The notes under the pieces were generated by a model. The model did no database searches. It saw nothing but the letters and a program-made list of their open reading frames with translations, and had not been told where the DNA came from. A DNA stretch of 60,373 bases. Origin: Calothrix sp. MO_167.B12. Lineage in GTDB: Bacteria > Cyanobacteriota > Cyanobacteriia > Cyanobacteriales > Nostocaceae. The translations under genes and the position numbers were made by a program. Shown here one piece after another: positions 46,587 through 56,286 of the stretch. Location: the NCBI GenBank assembly GCA_030066045.1, contig JASJCJ010000024.1, forward strand, positions 1-60,373, read 5' to 3'. Each line of letters opens with the position of its first letter. The stretch's first letter is position 1.

Positions 46587-46873
46587 CAGTGCTCCGTAAC
46601 AAAAGGATTACCGGATGGTGCGTTACGCTACCCTGCGGGAACGCTAAAAGCGAACGCGGCAGGACACCCTACGTGTTTTTCTGTTTTCTTAGGACAGGGG
46701 TAATATGCTCCCTCTATAATTGAACTTCACCCTCGCTTTTGGCGATGCAAAAATCTTTCCCTCTCCTTATTAAGGAAAGGGATGTCTGACAGGATAGGGC
46801 AAGGTTTTGTATTTTATTTCATCTTCAATCCTTAGTGGTTTCCCGTAGGCTAGAAGTCAGGAATACAACGGAC
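46587..46873. repeat. Dispersed repeat pieces
   Basis: Contains gtgcgttacgctaccctgcg (near 46618) and, at 46733-46790, the inverted relative of the palindrome after the 94-bp duplication (accctcgcttttggcgatgc, tctccttattaaggaaaggg). No gene is seen. Confidence 0.5.
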
Positions 46874-47746
46874 TTACAAATATTTTTGCAACAATACCCC
46901 CATTTTTTCCTTAGTTGCTGCTGTAACTTTATCCAATGGGGTTAAAATTGCATATTTCAATGCTGAATGAGCATCACTAGTAGGAGGATTAGCACCCAAA
47001 CGCTTCACTGTTTCTCGAATTACCTTTTGGGCATTAATTGCATTACGCTGTAAATTTGCTACTACCATATCTACAGTCACACTGTCATGTTCTGGATGCC
47101 AACAATCGTAATCCGTCACCAAAGCTAAGGTAGCATAGGCAATTTCCGCTTCTCTAGCCAACTTTGCCTCTGGTAAATTAGTCATACCAATTACCGTTGC
47201 ATCCCAACTACGATACAGATTGGATTCTGCTTTGGTAGAAAATGCAGGACCTTCCATACAAACATAGGTTCCCTCACGGTGAAGAGTCACATCGGGTAAA
47301 TTCAAATCCGCGATCGCACTTGCTAATACTCCAGCTAAATTATTACAAACCGGGTCGCCAAAGGCAATGTGGGCCACAATCCCATCTCCAAAAAATGTGG
47401 AAATGCGATTTTTGGTGCGATCGATAAATTGATCGGGAACTACCATATCTAGGGGTTTGGCTTCCGCTTTTAAAGAACCCACTGCACTGGCAGAGATTAA
47501 ATATTCTACTCCCAACGCTTTCATGGCATAAATATTGGCACGAAATGGTAATTCAGAGGGCAATAGTACGTGACTACGACCGTGGCGTGCTAAAAAAGCT
47601 ACAGGTGTATTATCTAATGTTCCCAAAATTAAAGCATCGGAAGGGGAACCAAAGGGAGTTTGGATTTCTACTTCTCGGACATTTTGTAGAGCATCCATTT
47701 TGTATAGACCGCTACCGCCAATAATGCCGATACGAGCTTCAGCCAT
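46874..47746 (-). CDS. mtnP: 5'-methylthioadenosine phosphorylase
   Basis: Cleaves methylthioadenosine to adenine and methylthioribose-1-phosphate in methionine salvage. Seen: [35 protein letters not shown] (phosphate and substrate loops), [26 protein letters not shown] (purine pocket) and VTDYDCWH. The length of 290 matches the family. The DYD sequence favours adenine-type substrates. ATG start at 47746; free-standing. Confidence 0.94.
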   Translation of the reverse strand: MAEARIGIIGGSGLYKMDALQNVREVEIQTPFGSPSDALILGTLDNTPVAFLARHGRSHVLLPSELPFRANIYAMKALGVEYLISASAVGSLKAEAKPLDMVVPDQFIDRTKNRISTFFGDGIVAHIAFGDPVCNNLAGVLASAIADLNLPDVTLHREGTYVCMEGPAFSTKAESNLYRSWDATVIGMTNLPEAKLAREAEIAYATLALVTDYDCWHPEHDSVTVDMVVANLQRNAINAQKVIRETVKRLGANPPTSDAHSALKYAILTPLDKVTAATKEKMGVLLQKYL

Positions 47747-48092
47747 TGTATTTTACCTGGTATTTTACCTGTTCGTATTTGCAATGCCCAGTTATTTTAC
47801 TGGGAAATGTGTCATTTCAGTTAGCCTCCTGCACTCTTGTGCTGCGCTAACAGTTTCCCATTATCAGCACTCACCCCAAACCATCGATCCAGATTGCTAA
47901 ACTTTAAGTAGTAACCATTTGTAAAAAGGATGTAATTAATGAATTGATACACTCCTTGTACGGTCAAGATTCCACAATACAGAAAGTTATTTTTAACGAT
48001 CTCACTCTTATTGGTAAGCCAATTACAATCGCTACTACACATCATTTCACAATCTATAAAAATTGAAGGGAGTCCAAAGGGTGGAAAAGCAA
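47747..48092. other. Intergenic region
   Basis: A 74-codon frame on the minus strand (47821-48045) has no ribosome-binding site and no recognised family, so it is not called. No other signal is seen. Confidence 0.4.
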
Positions 48093-48599
48093 ATGAAGAC
48101 TGAAAACAAAACTAACCAGGAGCATCAGGATCGTCTTGTTGTCTCCTATATCTTGAATGCAGCTTGGTTCTTTGGTTTAGCAGGACTACACCGTTTATAT
48201 AATGGCAAAATTGGTACTGGTTTATTGTGGCTGTTTACCTATGGAGTATTCGGTTTTGGGCAATTCATAGATTTGTTTTACATTCCTGGGATGGTAGATG
48301 AACAGGAACAAAAACTAAGATTAAAAGCCGGGGTTTCTCCTTTAGGTGTACCCACACATCAACCTGTTGTAGCTGCGGAAGTTTACCACCCCACTGGCGA
48401 TGAGCTGGTTGTAAAGTTAATTGAAGCTGCGGAGTTGAAGGGAGGCATGCTCAATGTTACTCAAGGTGTCAAAGCTACGGGTGCTAGTTTTACAGAAGTA
48501 GAAACCGCTTTGAAGGAGATGTTGAAATCGGGCTATGTGAGAATAGATAACGACCCCGTTACCGGAGCCGTCACTTACCATTTTCACGAACTTGGTTAA
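48093..48599 (+). CDS. TM2-domain protein
   Basis: 168 residues from ATG at 48093; GTG at 48081 and TTG at 48063 are in frame upstream. The TM2 domain spans about residues 15-70, with VVSYILNAAWFFGLAGLHRLYNGK, GTGLLWLFTYGVFGFGQFIDLF and IPGMVDEQ: two helices joined by a D/Q-x-F-Y-x-like turn. The C-terminal half is a soluble winged-helix-like region (KGGMLNVTQGVKATGASFTEVETALKE). Function unknown. The stop abuts the convergent DUF2996 gene with overlap (48596-48599). Confidence 0.8.
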   Translation: MKTENKTNQEHQDRLVVSYILNAAWFFGLAGLHRLYNGKIGTGLLWLFTYGVFGFGQFIDLFYIPGMVDEQEQKLRLKAGVSPLGVPTHQPVVAAEVYHPTGDELVVKLIEAAELKGGMLNVTQGVKATGASFTEVETALKEMLKSGYVRIDNDPVTGAVTYHFHELG

Positions 48600-49093
48600 T
48601 TTCTACCTAGCCATTTTTGACTATTTAAACGCTGTGTCAATCCCCAAATGAGAATATCTAAGGTCACTTTGCGCTCGTCAATAAGAAATGATTCCAAGGT
48701 GCTGGGTTGTTTGCCTTCATTGCAAGAGAATGCTTTCTTACCCTTAATATTTTCATCAGGAAAATAAATATTAAATTGGCGCTTTCCCTGAGCAAAACTA
48801 CCAACTACTTGCCAGCATTCATCTAGTTGTTCCATACCCCTAACAGGTAATTTTTGCTTGACAAAAGACAATTCTAAATCTGATATGCCTTCATCAGCGA
48901 TCGCTTTTTGCACAGCTGGTAAATAATGTTGCTGTACAAACTCTGCAAATGGCTTAGTTTCTATGGCTGGCGGTTTTTCCTTTTTGGCTGCTTTAGCTGC
49001 TGCTGGCTTTTCTCCTTCTTTGGATGCAGCAGATTTTTTGGCAGCAGGTTTCGCTGGTTCTCCAGCTTGATTTTTACTAGTTTCTTCTGCCAT
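48596..49093 (-). CDS. DUF2996 protein
   Basis: 165 residues. The first 45 are Ala/Lys/Glu-rich and low complexity (PAKPAAKKSAASKEGEKPAA). The conserved domain follows, with FVQQHYLPAVQKAIADEGISDLELSF, GSFAQGKRQFNIYFPDE and TLDILIWGLTQRLN. It is a cyanobacterial and plastid family of unknown function. ATG at 49093. Confidence 0.8.
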   Translation of the reverse strand: MAEETSKNQAGEPAKPAAKKSAASKEGEKPAAAKAAKKEKPPAIETKPFAEFVQQHYLPAVQKAIADEGISDLELSFVKQKLPVRGMEQLDECWQVVGSFAQGKRQFNIYFPDENIKGKKAFSCNEGKQPSTLESFLIDERKVTLDILIWGLTQRLNSQKWLGRN

Positions 49094-49496
49094 GTCTTCG
49101 GTTTATCCTTTATCTAGCTGGAAGGGCGATGTTTTGGCACAGATGCTATGGGATGATCGCTCACCTTCAGGTATTGGTCACTTTCATTATAGGAGTGGGG
49201 AGAGAAGGAGGGAAGGAGGGAAGGAGGGAAGGAGAGAAGGAGTGAAGGAGGGAAGGAGGGAAGGAGAGAAGGAGGGAAGGAGTGAAGGAGGGAAGGAGTG
49301 AGGGAGGGAAGCGGAGAAAATTTTTCTTTATTACTTATTCTTATTATTTATGAATTATCACCTCATCACCTCACCATCCCAACATCCCAAGTGTGGGAAG
49401 CAGGGGAGACAAGGAGGACAAGGGAGAAAAAAAAAGTGGTGTTGAGTGCAGAAATTGGAGAGTTGATTTTTTAGTGTTGCCTGGACAAACAAAAAA
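49094..49496. repeat. Heptamer tract (GGAGGGA / GGAGTGA)
   Basis: About 16 units of 7 bp lie at 49196-49318, then ATTACTT-like repeats and tcacctcatcacctc. No gene is seen; frames in the tract are repeat translations. Confidence 0.8.
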
Positions 49497-50162
49497 TTAA
49501 GACTTACGTAATAATGGTGGCAAGGGATTTTTGGCAGGTGTATTCCCCATCTTTGCCACTGGTAGTTGACTCTGGATGGGAACGAATTTTGGTTTTGGGG
49601 GAATAACTGTCACTGGCGGACGATTTTTCACTACTTTCTTAACAGTTCTTTTTTTCAGGGAAGATGGCTTAAATACTGGTAAATCTTTGCCAACTAGAGG
49701 CTCCTGCTTTTTGTATTCATGTTTATGTTGACTGAGGGTAGTTTTGCTGCGATTGCTTGACAAATGTTTTTTTGGTTTTGATCGGTAAACGGGACGAGGG
49801 TTAAGCAAGCGAACAACTATCAAACATCCACTGGCACAACTAGCAGCAATTGCTACTACTAACCACATGGGTATGGGATTCGCTACATCTTTTTTGGTGG
49901 AAATTGCTTTGACAATTTCTGCTCGCAAAGGTTCTGGCTGTTTGAGCTGGGCAGTTTCTACATGAGCCAAACTATAGAGGGCGATCGCTGAACCACCGAG
50001 AAAGACAAATAATAAACTAAATAAAAACAGCCAATGATAATGAGAATAAGTACGTATTAGAGTATTCCAGCGTTCTGTATTTTTAAATAGATTTTGACGT
50101 AACTTGGACGCATAAATCTTTTGTTGCAATGACTGGCTCTGTACACTCTGATTATGTTTCAT
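49497..50162 (-). CDS. Uncharacterised two-helix membrane protein
   Basis: 221 residues. TM segments at about 43-66 (HWLFLFSLLFVFLGGSAIAL) and about 99-121 (MWLVVAIAASCASGCLIVV). The C-terminal 100 residues are very basic and Pro-rich (KKRTVKKVVKNRPPVTVIPP) and likely disordered, perhaps for envelope or nucleic-acid contact. No family was recognised. ATG at 50162. Confidence 0.65.
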   Translation of the reverse strand: MKHNQSVQSQSLQQKIYASKLRQNLFKNTERWNTLIRTYSHYHWLFLFSLLFVFLGGSAIALYSLAHVETAQLKQPEPLRAEIVKAISTKKDVANPIPMWLVVAIAASCASGCLIVVRLLNPRPVYRSKPKKHLSSNRSKTTLSQHKHEYKKQEPLVGKDLPVFKPSSLKKRTVKKVVKNRPPVTVIPPKPKFVPIQSQLPVAKMGNTPAKNPLPPLLRKS

Positions 50163-50577
50163 GATGAATTTTCAGATTTGTACCGCTAAACGTATTTGAT
50201 TGTACTGGACAAGCTTGTTATCGCATATCCGTAATAAAAATCGGCTGCCAGTAATTTTTTTGTAGCCTGATTATGACGTTCGCAATTCATCATCCCGAAA
50301 ACACAGATACAATTAATACCTAATATACATATATATATACTTATATATAACAGAAAAAATAACAGCTTATTACTTATATTCCCTTAGCAGATAGATTGCG
50401 ATCGCACAGTGGTCTGTCCCATTAGTTCTGCAAAGTAAAACAATTGTAGTGGGAGCGTCTCGCTCCCTATTTCCAGAAAGCCGGTTTTCCGGCTCTCACT
50501 CCATCACTCCTACTCTACGAGAAGCCACTTCGTGTCTACACTCCATCACTCCATCACTCCATCACTCCTCCACTCCA
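50163..50577. repeat. AT-rich region, palindromes and heptamers
   Basis: An alternating atatacatatatatatact tract lies at 50323-50350. Hairpins gggagcgtctcgctccc and gaaagccggttttccggctc (50452-50495) match the array at 39482-39556. gagaagccacttcgtgtcta (50519-50538) matches the repeats near 3915. CACTCCAT-type heptamers follow to the end of ddl. No gene is seen. Confidence 0.7.
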
Positions 50578-51651
50578 TCACTCCTCCGCTCCTCCGCTCC
50601 TCCGCTCCTCTAAGGCTAGTTGAATTAAGGTATCCACTAACTCAGGAAAAGGAACTCCACTGTGTGCCCACAGTTGGGGATACATACTAGTAGCGGTAAA
50701 GCCTGGTAAGGTATTGATTTCGTTGATTAGTACCTCTCCGGTGGCTTCTACATAGAAAAAATCCACCCTTGCTAATCCTGCCCCATCCACAGCAGCAAAA
50801 GCCTGTAAAGCCATCTCCTGAATTTGCTGTGTAACAGCATTATTAATTTGTGCGGGGATAATTAATTCTGCCCTACCGCTAGTATATTTTGTTTCATAGT
50901 CATAAAAGTCGCTATCATAAGTAATTTCACCGACAACAGAAGCCTGGGGTTGGTCATTTCCTAATACAGCACATTCTACTTCTCGTACTACCACACCAGC
51001 TTCAATAATAATCCGGCGATCGTAACTAGCAGCGTTATCTAAAGCAGATTCTAACTCTTGGCGGGTGCGGACTTTAGCAATACCTACCGAAGAACCTAAA
51101 TTAGCAGGTTTCACAAAGCAAGGATATCCCAAGGTTGTATCAATCTCGTCACATAATTTAGGAAAAATACAAGGATTTGACCAAACTTGCGATCGCGTCA
51201 CTGTCATGTATTTAACTTGGGGTAATCCAGCTTGAGCAAAGGCGGTTTTCATGCCAATTTTATCCATTCCTACCGCCGAACCTAAAACCCCAGAACCAAC
51301 AAAGGGAACTTGCATCAAAGTTAGTAACCCTTGAATGGTACCATCTTCTCCATTGGGTCCGTGGAGAATGGGAAACCAAACATCAATTTCTGCGGCGGCT
51401 GATGGGAATTGCCACAATTGAGACTTTGATGATGGGGATGGCAAAGCTACACCGGAATCTAACACTTGTTGAGCGACTTCCCCTGCTTGCCAGGTACCAT
51501 CCTTTTGGATATAGAAGGGTTGTACCTGGTATTTACTAGCATTTGATTCTACACTCAGAGCATTAGCGATCGCTTTCGCGGAAGTTATGGATACTTCATG
51601 TTCTCCAGAACGTCCGCCAAATAGTAATCCCACCCTTAGCTTTGTCATCAC
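50578..51651 (-). CDS. ddl: D-alanine--D-alanine ligase
   Basis: Makes the D-Ala-D-Ala dipeptide of peptidoglycan. Seen: [54 protein letters not shown] (ATP-grasp lysine and loop), ARVDFFYVE and [18 protein letters not shown] (Mg ligands and D-Ala site). Length 357 is normal. The final 11 residues ([10 protein letters not shown]) are encoded by GGAGCG-type repeats that continue downstream. ATG ATG start at 51651. Confidence 0.94.
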   Translation of the reverse strand: MMTKLRVGLLFGGRSGEHEVSITSAKAIANALSVESNASKYQVQPFYIQKDGTWQAGEVAQQVLDSGVALPSPSSKSQLWQFPSAAAEIDVWFPILHGPNGEDGTIQGLLTLMQVPFVGSGVLGSAVGMDKIGMKTAFAQAGLPQVKYMTVTRSQVWSNPCIFPKLCDEIDTTLGYPCFVKPANLGSSVGIAKVRTRQELESALDNAASYDRRIIIEAGVVVREVECAVLGNDQPQASVVGEITYDSDFYDYETKYTSGRAELIIPAQINNAVTQQIQEMALQAFAAVDGAGLARVDFFYVEATGEVLINEINTLPGFTATSMYPQLWAHSGVPFPELVDTLIQLALEERRSGGAEE

Positions 51652-52124
51652 AAATACCTCTGTTGCTGCTCAAATGCAGATAGCCTATCACAACCTGTTA
51701 TCCAATTTTAAATTTTGGATGGATGAGTTACCCTGCAATGACGTGCGCTACAGGCAGGGGTTAGGGTGTAGGTGTTGGGGGATAGGGAATCTAACGGTGT
51801 GAACTAAGGAGCAAGAACAATGGGGAATTGTATGAACTACCCCGCCTCAAAGTCGGACGGGGTTTCTAATTCCCCATCGGATTTGAGGTTGGATTTTTGA
51901 CGCTTCTTCTGCCCAAGTTGCCGCATCGAGCCAGTATGCTTACGCTTACTAGTCGAATTGGTAGAGCTTAGACATCCACAGTCTGCGAGGCTGGTTCCCA
52001 ACCCCGGTTGCTGATTTGTTGCAACGTTGTACATCACCATCACAGAGGCTTTAAATGTTTGTTTTTTCTTCTCTGTGAACACAAAGGCTTGTAATTCTTT
52101 TATGGGAAAATAAATCAATTCAAT
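51652..52124. other. Intergenic region with a decayed IS200/IS605-type element
   Basis: GAACTACC (51834-51841), then CCCCGcctcaaagtcggaCGGGG (about 51840-51862), is a right-end hairpin of tnpB-type elements; the first bases match those of the intact elements' ends. The adjoining frame, read on the minus strand to 52118, ends MRQLGQKKRQKSNLKSDG and ELETPSDFEAG, which resembles a TnpB C-terminus, but no catalytic part remains. Confidence 0.5.
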
Positions 52125-52156
52125 AAAAACCCCAGCACTAAAGGTGTAGGGTTTTT
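52125..52156 (-). terminator. Terminator after psbM
   Basis: On the minus strand AAAAACCC..CAC / GTG..GGGGTTTTT arms pair with a 5-base loop and end in five T. It begins 30 bases after the psbM stop. Confidence 0.75.
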
Positions 52157-52185
52157 CATTTTATATACAGAATGTTGGTTATGAA

Positions 52186-52299
52186 TTAATCTTGATTACC
52201 TTCGCGGCTAGCAGTCACAGTGTAAAGAAGTATTAAAAAAACGGCCGGGACTAGTACAAATAGTAGGCTTGCTACAAACCCTAAATCATTAACTTGCAT
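52186..52299 (-). CDS. psbM: Photosystem II protein M
   Basis: The 37-residue product begins MQVNDLGFVASLLFVLVPAV, continues FLILLYTVTASREGNQD, and matches PsbM closely. PsbM is a single-helix PSII subunit at the dimer interface in the thylakoid membrane. ATG at 52299; a purine-rich gagaggaaattaagagagg region lies upstream, and TATAGT about 80 bases upstream is a possible -10. Confident despite its size. Confidence 0.96.
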   Translation of the reverse strand: MQVNDLGFVASLLFVLVPAVFLILLYTVTASREGNQD

Positions 52300-52416
52300 G
52301 CCAAGAATGCCTCTCTTAATTTCCTCTCAACAATTTTAGGATACCACTATACTATGCCAGTGTTATGGCAAATTTTTCCTGGCTCACGGGCGATCGCTCA
52401 ATTGGGTACAATCCCT

Positions 52417-52713
52417 CTAGGGCTTGGTAACTACACTCACAGGACCATTGACTAAAGTTTGACAGGCAAGACGAAAATTAGCTGGCTTTTTCTTTAATAA
52501 ACGGTTCTCTGCTTCTGTGGGTGGGGAGAGATTTTCCATGCCTTCTACAATCTCCACGGCACAGGTTCCACACTGCCCGCAACCACCACAATTCATCATT
52601 TTGCCCCAAATTTTATAGATATCAATGCCATTTTCCATAGCTTTTTGTCGCAAATTGGCTCCAGTAGCAGCTACTACTTCTTTATCTTCATTGATGAATT
52701 TGATATTACTCAT
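52417..52713 (-). CDS. [2Fe-2S] ferredoxin-like protein
   Basis: 98 residues from ATG at 52713, preceded at 9 bases by [22 protein letters not shown] holds Cys42, 45, 48 and 51, with a fourth-type Cys84 in FRLACQT, giving a C-x5-C-x2-C..C adrenodoxin-like arrangement plus an extra Cys45. An electron carrier in the cytoplasm; partners unknown. An in-frame extension to 52854 lacks homology and is dropped. It lies 214 bp downstream of the RND pump gene, same strand. Confidence 0.85.
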   Translation of the reverse strand: MSNIKFINEDKEVVAATGANLRQKAMENGIDIYKIWGKMMNCGGCGQCGTCAVEIVEGMENLSPPTEAENRLLKKKPANFRLACQTLVNGPVSVVTKP

Positions 52714-52926
52714 ATTTAATATCTCCTTGATTGTTGAGTGAGTTACTAGTTTAGGGTCTGTTTTTAAACCACCATCACCCGCCCATGATGCAGCTACACC
52801 AAGCGGACTAAGGAAAATCAAAGTTTTGAGCCTTGATTTGCGATCGCTATACACAAAGCAAAGACTTTATAATTAATAGTTTTAAATACAAAGTCTTACC
52901 TAATTATATTGATGTTTTACGAAATA

Positions 52927-55900
52927 TTAACATTTGTCAAGTTTTGGGTTTTCTGTTTTTTTATGGGCATCAATACTGACTAAATCGACAGGGGTCGAGT
53001 GGTATTCCGATACCCGCTTTCCAGCAATATCACGTAATAAGCCCATCAAAGCGGGGACAACGGTAGGTGTCAAAATCGTCGAAAATGCTAAACCACCTGT
53101 GAGTACAATCCCCAATCCTTGATACAGTTCTGCACCTTTGCCTGGAATAACAGCTAGAGGTAACATTCCTAGTACACTGGTTCCTGCGGACATAAAAATG
53201 GGACGTAAACGGTCTTTGACAGCTAAATATAGGGAGTCATCGTATCTGTGACCTTCTTGTTGTAATTGGAGTGAGCGATCGACCAGTAGAATTGCATTAT
53301 TGACCACTATCCCGGTTAACACCACAAATCCCAACCCTGTAATCATATCCAGGGGAACCACCACACCGGGAATTGAGTTAGCAAGTATTAAACTTAACAA
53401 TGCTCCTGATATACCCATTGGTACTGTCACCATAATTAAAACTGGGAAGGTAAAGGAGCGATAAAGGGCAACTAGGAGCAAGTAAGTAATAACTAGAGAT
53501 AAAACAAAGGTTGAACCTAATTGAAACAATGTTTCTGATAACACATCGGCAGAACCCGCAAGTTCGATGCGGAAGCCCGATGGTAAGGATGCACGCAAAG
53601 GTGCCAGAATTTCCGCTTCGGTTTGGTTAATTAAAGCACCCAAGGGAGCGTCCCTAGAGATACTAGCAGTGATGGTAATAGAACGTTCCAAATCAAAGTG
53701 ATTGATGGTATCGGGTCCGGTTGTTTCCACTACATCCGCCACATCTGCCAATTGTACCTGCTGACCATTACCGATATACAGGGGTAATTGGCGCAGTTGT
53801 TCCGGGGTTTTGACGGAGGTATTTTCTAATTCCACTGTGACATCAAGTTCACGCTTACCATCGGTAAACTCGGAGGCTCGTAAACCTCCCAATGCTGCTT
53901 CTACCATTGACCCTAGTTCGCTTTCTGACAGTCCAGCTTCTGCCAAACGGGTACGATTGGGAACTACTTGCAACTCTGGCGCGCCAGTGACAAAATTAGA
54001 ACGGACGTTTTGCACCCCAGTTAATCCCCGTAATTTGGGTATCAACTGTTGTTGCAATTTATTCAATTGTTCCAGGTCTTGACCGATAATATTAATTTCA
54101 AATTCCTTACCGGGTTCACGAAAAATCGAAGTCCGAATGGGAACCATAAATCGATAACCGGGGAAATTCGCGCCAGCTTGACGCAACCTACCAACCATGC
54201 TGTTCATGGTGTTACCTGTAGCTAATTCCGGCTTCACAAAAGCTGCGATCGCTTTTAAACCTGATCTTTGGATGTAGAGGGTCCGCATTACTTCCGGTTG
54301 CTGGCTGACAAAGTTTCTCGGTTGTTCAGAAAGACTGATGGCTTCGGGTATACTTGTGCCGGGGAAGGGTTCTGCTAACCACAAAATTAGGTTGCGGTTT
54401 CCTTCTGGTAGATAATCAGCTGGTGGAAGTAACTGCAAGCTGACAAATATCAGGGTAATGGGAATTGCTAAGACAACTAAACGTCTACCTTTGCGTTTTC
54501 TTCCCAAAGACCAGCTGACACTTTTGAGTAATACTTGTTCGAGTCGGCGTTGGAAGAAGAGGAAGATTTGGGATATGCGGGTAACAAAACTATTTAACCA
54601 AGCAAAAATTTGAGATGTCAAGGATTTTCGGGCTGTTTTTCTTTGCTGGGGATTAGGAATAATTCGATCTGATGCTAACTCCAAGGGATCCATAGGAGTA
54701 GTATTATTTCCCATTCCTTGCAATATATTCTCAGCTTCAGCACGGTTGAGGAATAAGCCCGACAACATTGGCACTAAAGTCAGAGCCGCAAACAGGGAAA
54801 ATAATACGGAAGCAGACAACCCAATGCCGATATCAACAAATAATTGTCCCGCTTCCCCCGTCACTAAGACAATGGGTGCAAATACAGCCACAGTGGTTAA
54901 AGTTGAAGCCAGCATGGCTCCCCCAACTTCTTGAGTTCCTTCAATGGCAGCCTGAACAGGTGATTTACCCTGCTGCATATGGGTGAAAACGTTTTCCAGG
55001 ACAACAATGGCATTATCAACTACCATCCCTACCGCAAACGCTAGACTGGCCAAACTGATCACATTTAGCGATCGCCCCAACGCCATAAAGACGATAAAAA
55101 CTGTAATTAGGGTGCAGGGAATGGTAATTGCAATCACCGCTACAGTACGCAGGGAACCCAAGAAAAGTAATAAAATTATCGCCGCTAAAATCGCCCCAGC
55201 AATTAAATTTCCCTGGACAAAGGAAATCGACTGATTAATATAATCATTCTCGTCATAACTAATATCAAAGGTAACCCCTTCATTTTCTCGGTCAAAACGG
55301 GCTTCTAACTCCACCAAAGCCTGACGAATACCCTGGGAAATTTTGGGAACGTTACCATTAGTTTGACGAATAATCCCCACTCCAACCGCAGGTTCATTAT
55401 CCCGAATCAAAGCCCGATCTTGAATTTTTCTACCAATTCTGGCTTGAGCCACATCCCGTAAAAATACGGTTCCCGACTCGTCGCGACGTAACACAAAGTC
55501 TTCCAGTTGCTTAATATCAGTGGAACGGCTGATGGTGCGTACCCGATATTCTCGTCTCCCTAAAACTAGAGGACCACCCCGAATATCACGGTTATTGCGA
55601 CGCAGAGCATTAACAACATCACCAATTGTCAAATTCCGGTCAGATAAAGCCTTGGGGTCAACAATTACCTCAACTTCCCGCTCCAAACCACCAGAAACGA
55701 TAAACTGACCAACTCCCTGTACTTGACGGAATTTGGGGACAATCACATCATCCAGCAAATCCCGGTAATGGTTAATATCGGCAGTAAAACCGGGTTTGGA
55801 AGTGAGAATGACCCACATCATTGGGCTGCTGCTACTGCTAACAACCTCTACATCCGATTCTCCCGCTTCTTCCGGCAGAGCTTCCACCTGTTGCAGCTTA

Positions 55901-56229
55901 TTTAAGACATCAACCAAGCGTTGGTTAATATCACTGTTCCACTCGAATTCCAAACTAATAGTACTTACACCCGTAGAACTGCGACTGGTAATTTCTTGAA
56001 TTCCTTGCACCTCTTCCAGTCGTTCTTCAATGGGACGGGTAATTAAATCCTCAACTTCGTTGGGACTCGCACCGGAATAGGTTGTACTAATGGAAATTTC
56101 TGGGCGGTTGCCTCCTGGTATTAACTCTAAAGGTAGGTTAAACAGAGACAAAGCGCCGAATAGGGCGAGGATACAAAATAATACAAATGTTCCGTGTCGC
56201 CAACGAACGGCGGTTTTAATTAAGCTCAT
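52927..56229 (-). CDS. RND efflux pump permease
   Basis: 1100 residues, inner-membrane proton-driven exporter of the AcrB/HAE1 group. TM1 at the N-terminus, two large periplasmic loops, and two blocks of TM helices. The TM4 region has FAVGMVVDNAIVVLENVF (one Asp of the usual DD pair, the other Asn) and the equivalent second-half motif is GFVVLTGIVVNNAILLVDRS. SDVEVVSSSSSPMMWVIL and LPYRFMVPIR-like loops are periplasmic. An N-terminal tail of about 30 polar residues ends the protein. It works with the adaptor at 57809, from which it is now split by the IsrB element. Confidence 0.92.
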   Translation of the reverse strand: MSLIKTAVRWRHGTFVLFCILALFGALSLFNLPLELIPGGNRPEISISTTYSGASPNEVEDLITRPIEERLEEVQGIQEITSRSSTGVSTISLEFEWNSDINQRLVDVLNKLQQVEALPEEAGESDVEVVSSSSSPMMWVILTSKPGFTADINHYRDLLDDVIVPKFRQVQGVGQFIVSGGLEREVEVIVDPKALSDRNLTIGDVVNALRRNNRDIRGGPLVLGRREYRVRTISRSTDIKQLEDFVLRRDESGTVFLRDVAQARIGRKIQDRALIRDNEPAVGVGIIRQTNGNVPKISQGIRQALVELEARFDRENEGVTFDISYDENDYINQSISFVQGNLIAGAILAAIILLLFLGSLRTVAVIAITIPCTLITVFIVFMALGRSLNVISLASLAFAVGMVVDNAIVVLENVFTHMQQGKSPVQAAIEGTQEVGGAMLASTLTTVAVFAPIVLVTGEAGQLFVDIGIGLSASVLFSLFAALTLVPMLSGLFLNRAEAENILQGMGNNTTPMDPLELASDRIIPNPQQRKTARKSLTSQIFAWLNSFVTRISQIFLFFQRRLEQVLLKSVSWSLGRKRKGRRLVVLAIPITLIFVSLQLLPPADYLPEGNRNLILWLAEPFPGTSIPEAISLSEQPRNFVSQQPEVMRTLYIQRSGLKAIAAFVKPELATGNTMNSMVGRLRQAGANFPGYRFMVPIRTSIFREPGKEFEINIIGQDLEQLNKLQQQLIPKLRGLTGVQNVRSNFVTGAPELQVVPNRTRLAEAGLSESELGSMVEAALGGLRASEFTDGKRELDVTVELENTSVKTPEQLRQLPLYIGNGQQVQLADVADVVETTGPDTINHFDLERSITITASISRDAPLGALINQTEAEILAPLRASLPSGFRIELAGSADVLSETLFQLGSTFVLSLVITYLLLVALYRSFTFPVLIMVTVPMGISGALLSLILANSIPGVVVPLDMITGLGFVVLTGIVVNNAILLVDRSLQLQQEGHRYDDSLYLAVKDRLRPIFMSAGTSVLGMLPLAVIPGKGAELYQGLGIVLTGGLAFSTILTPTVVPALMGLLRDIAGKRVSEYHSTPVDLVSIDAHKKTENPKLDKC

Positions 56230-56286
56230 GATGTTATGGTTGGTGGTTGTTAGTTGGTGGGTGATGATGGATGGAGTGTCAAAGGT

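Noticed and set aside
47821-48045. 74-codon minus-strand frame upstream of mtnP
   Set aside because: No ribosome-binding site, no family and ordinary AT-rich composition; could not be supported, though not disproved.
51837-52118. 93-codon minus-strand frame as a gene
   Set aside because: Only a TnpB-like C-terminal tail and an element-end hairpin are visible; it was treated as a decayed element.
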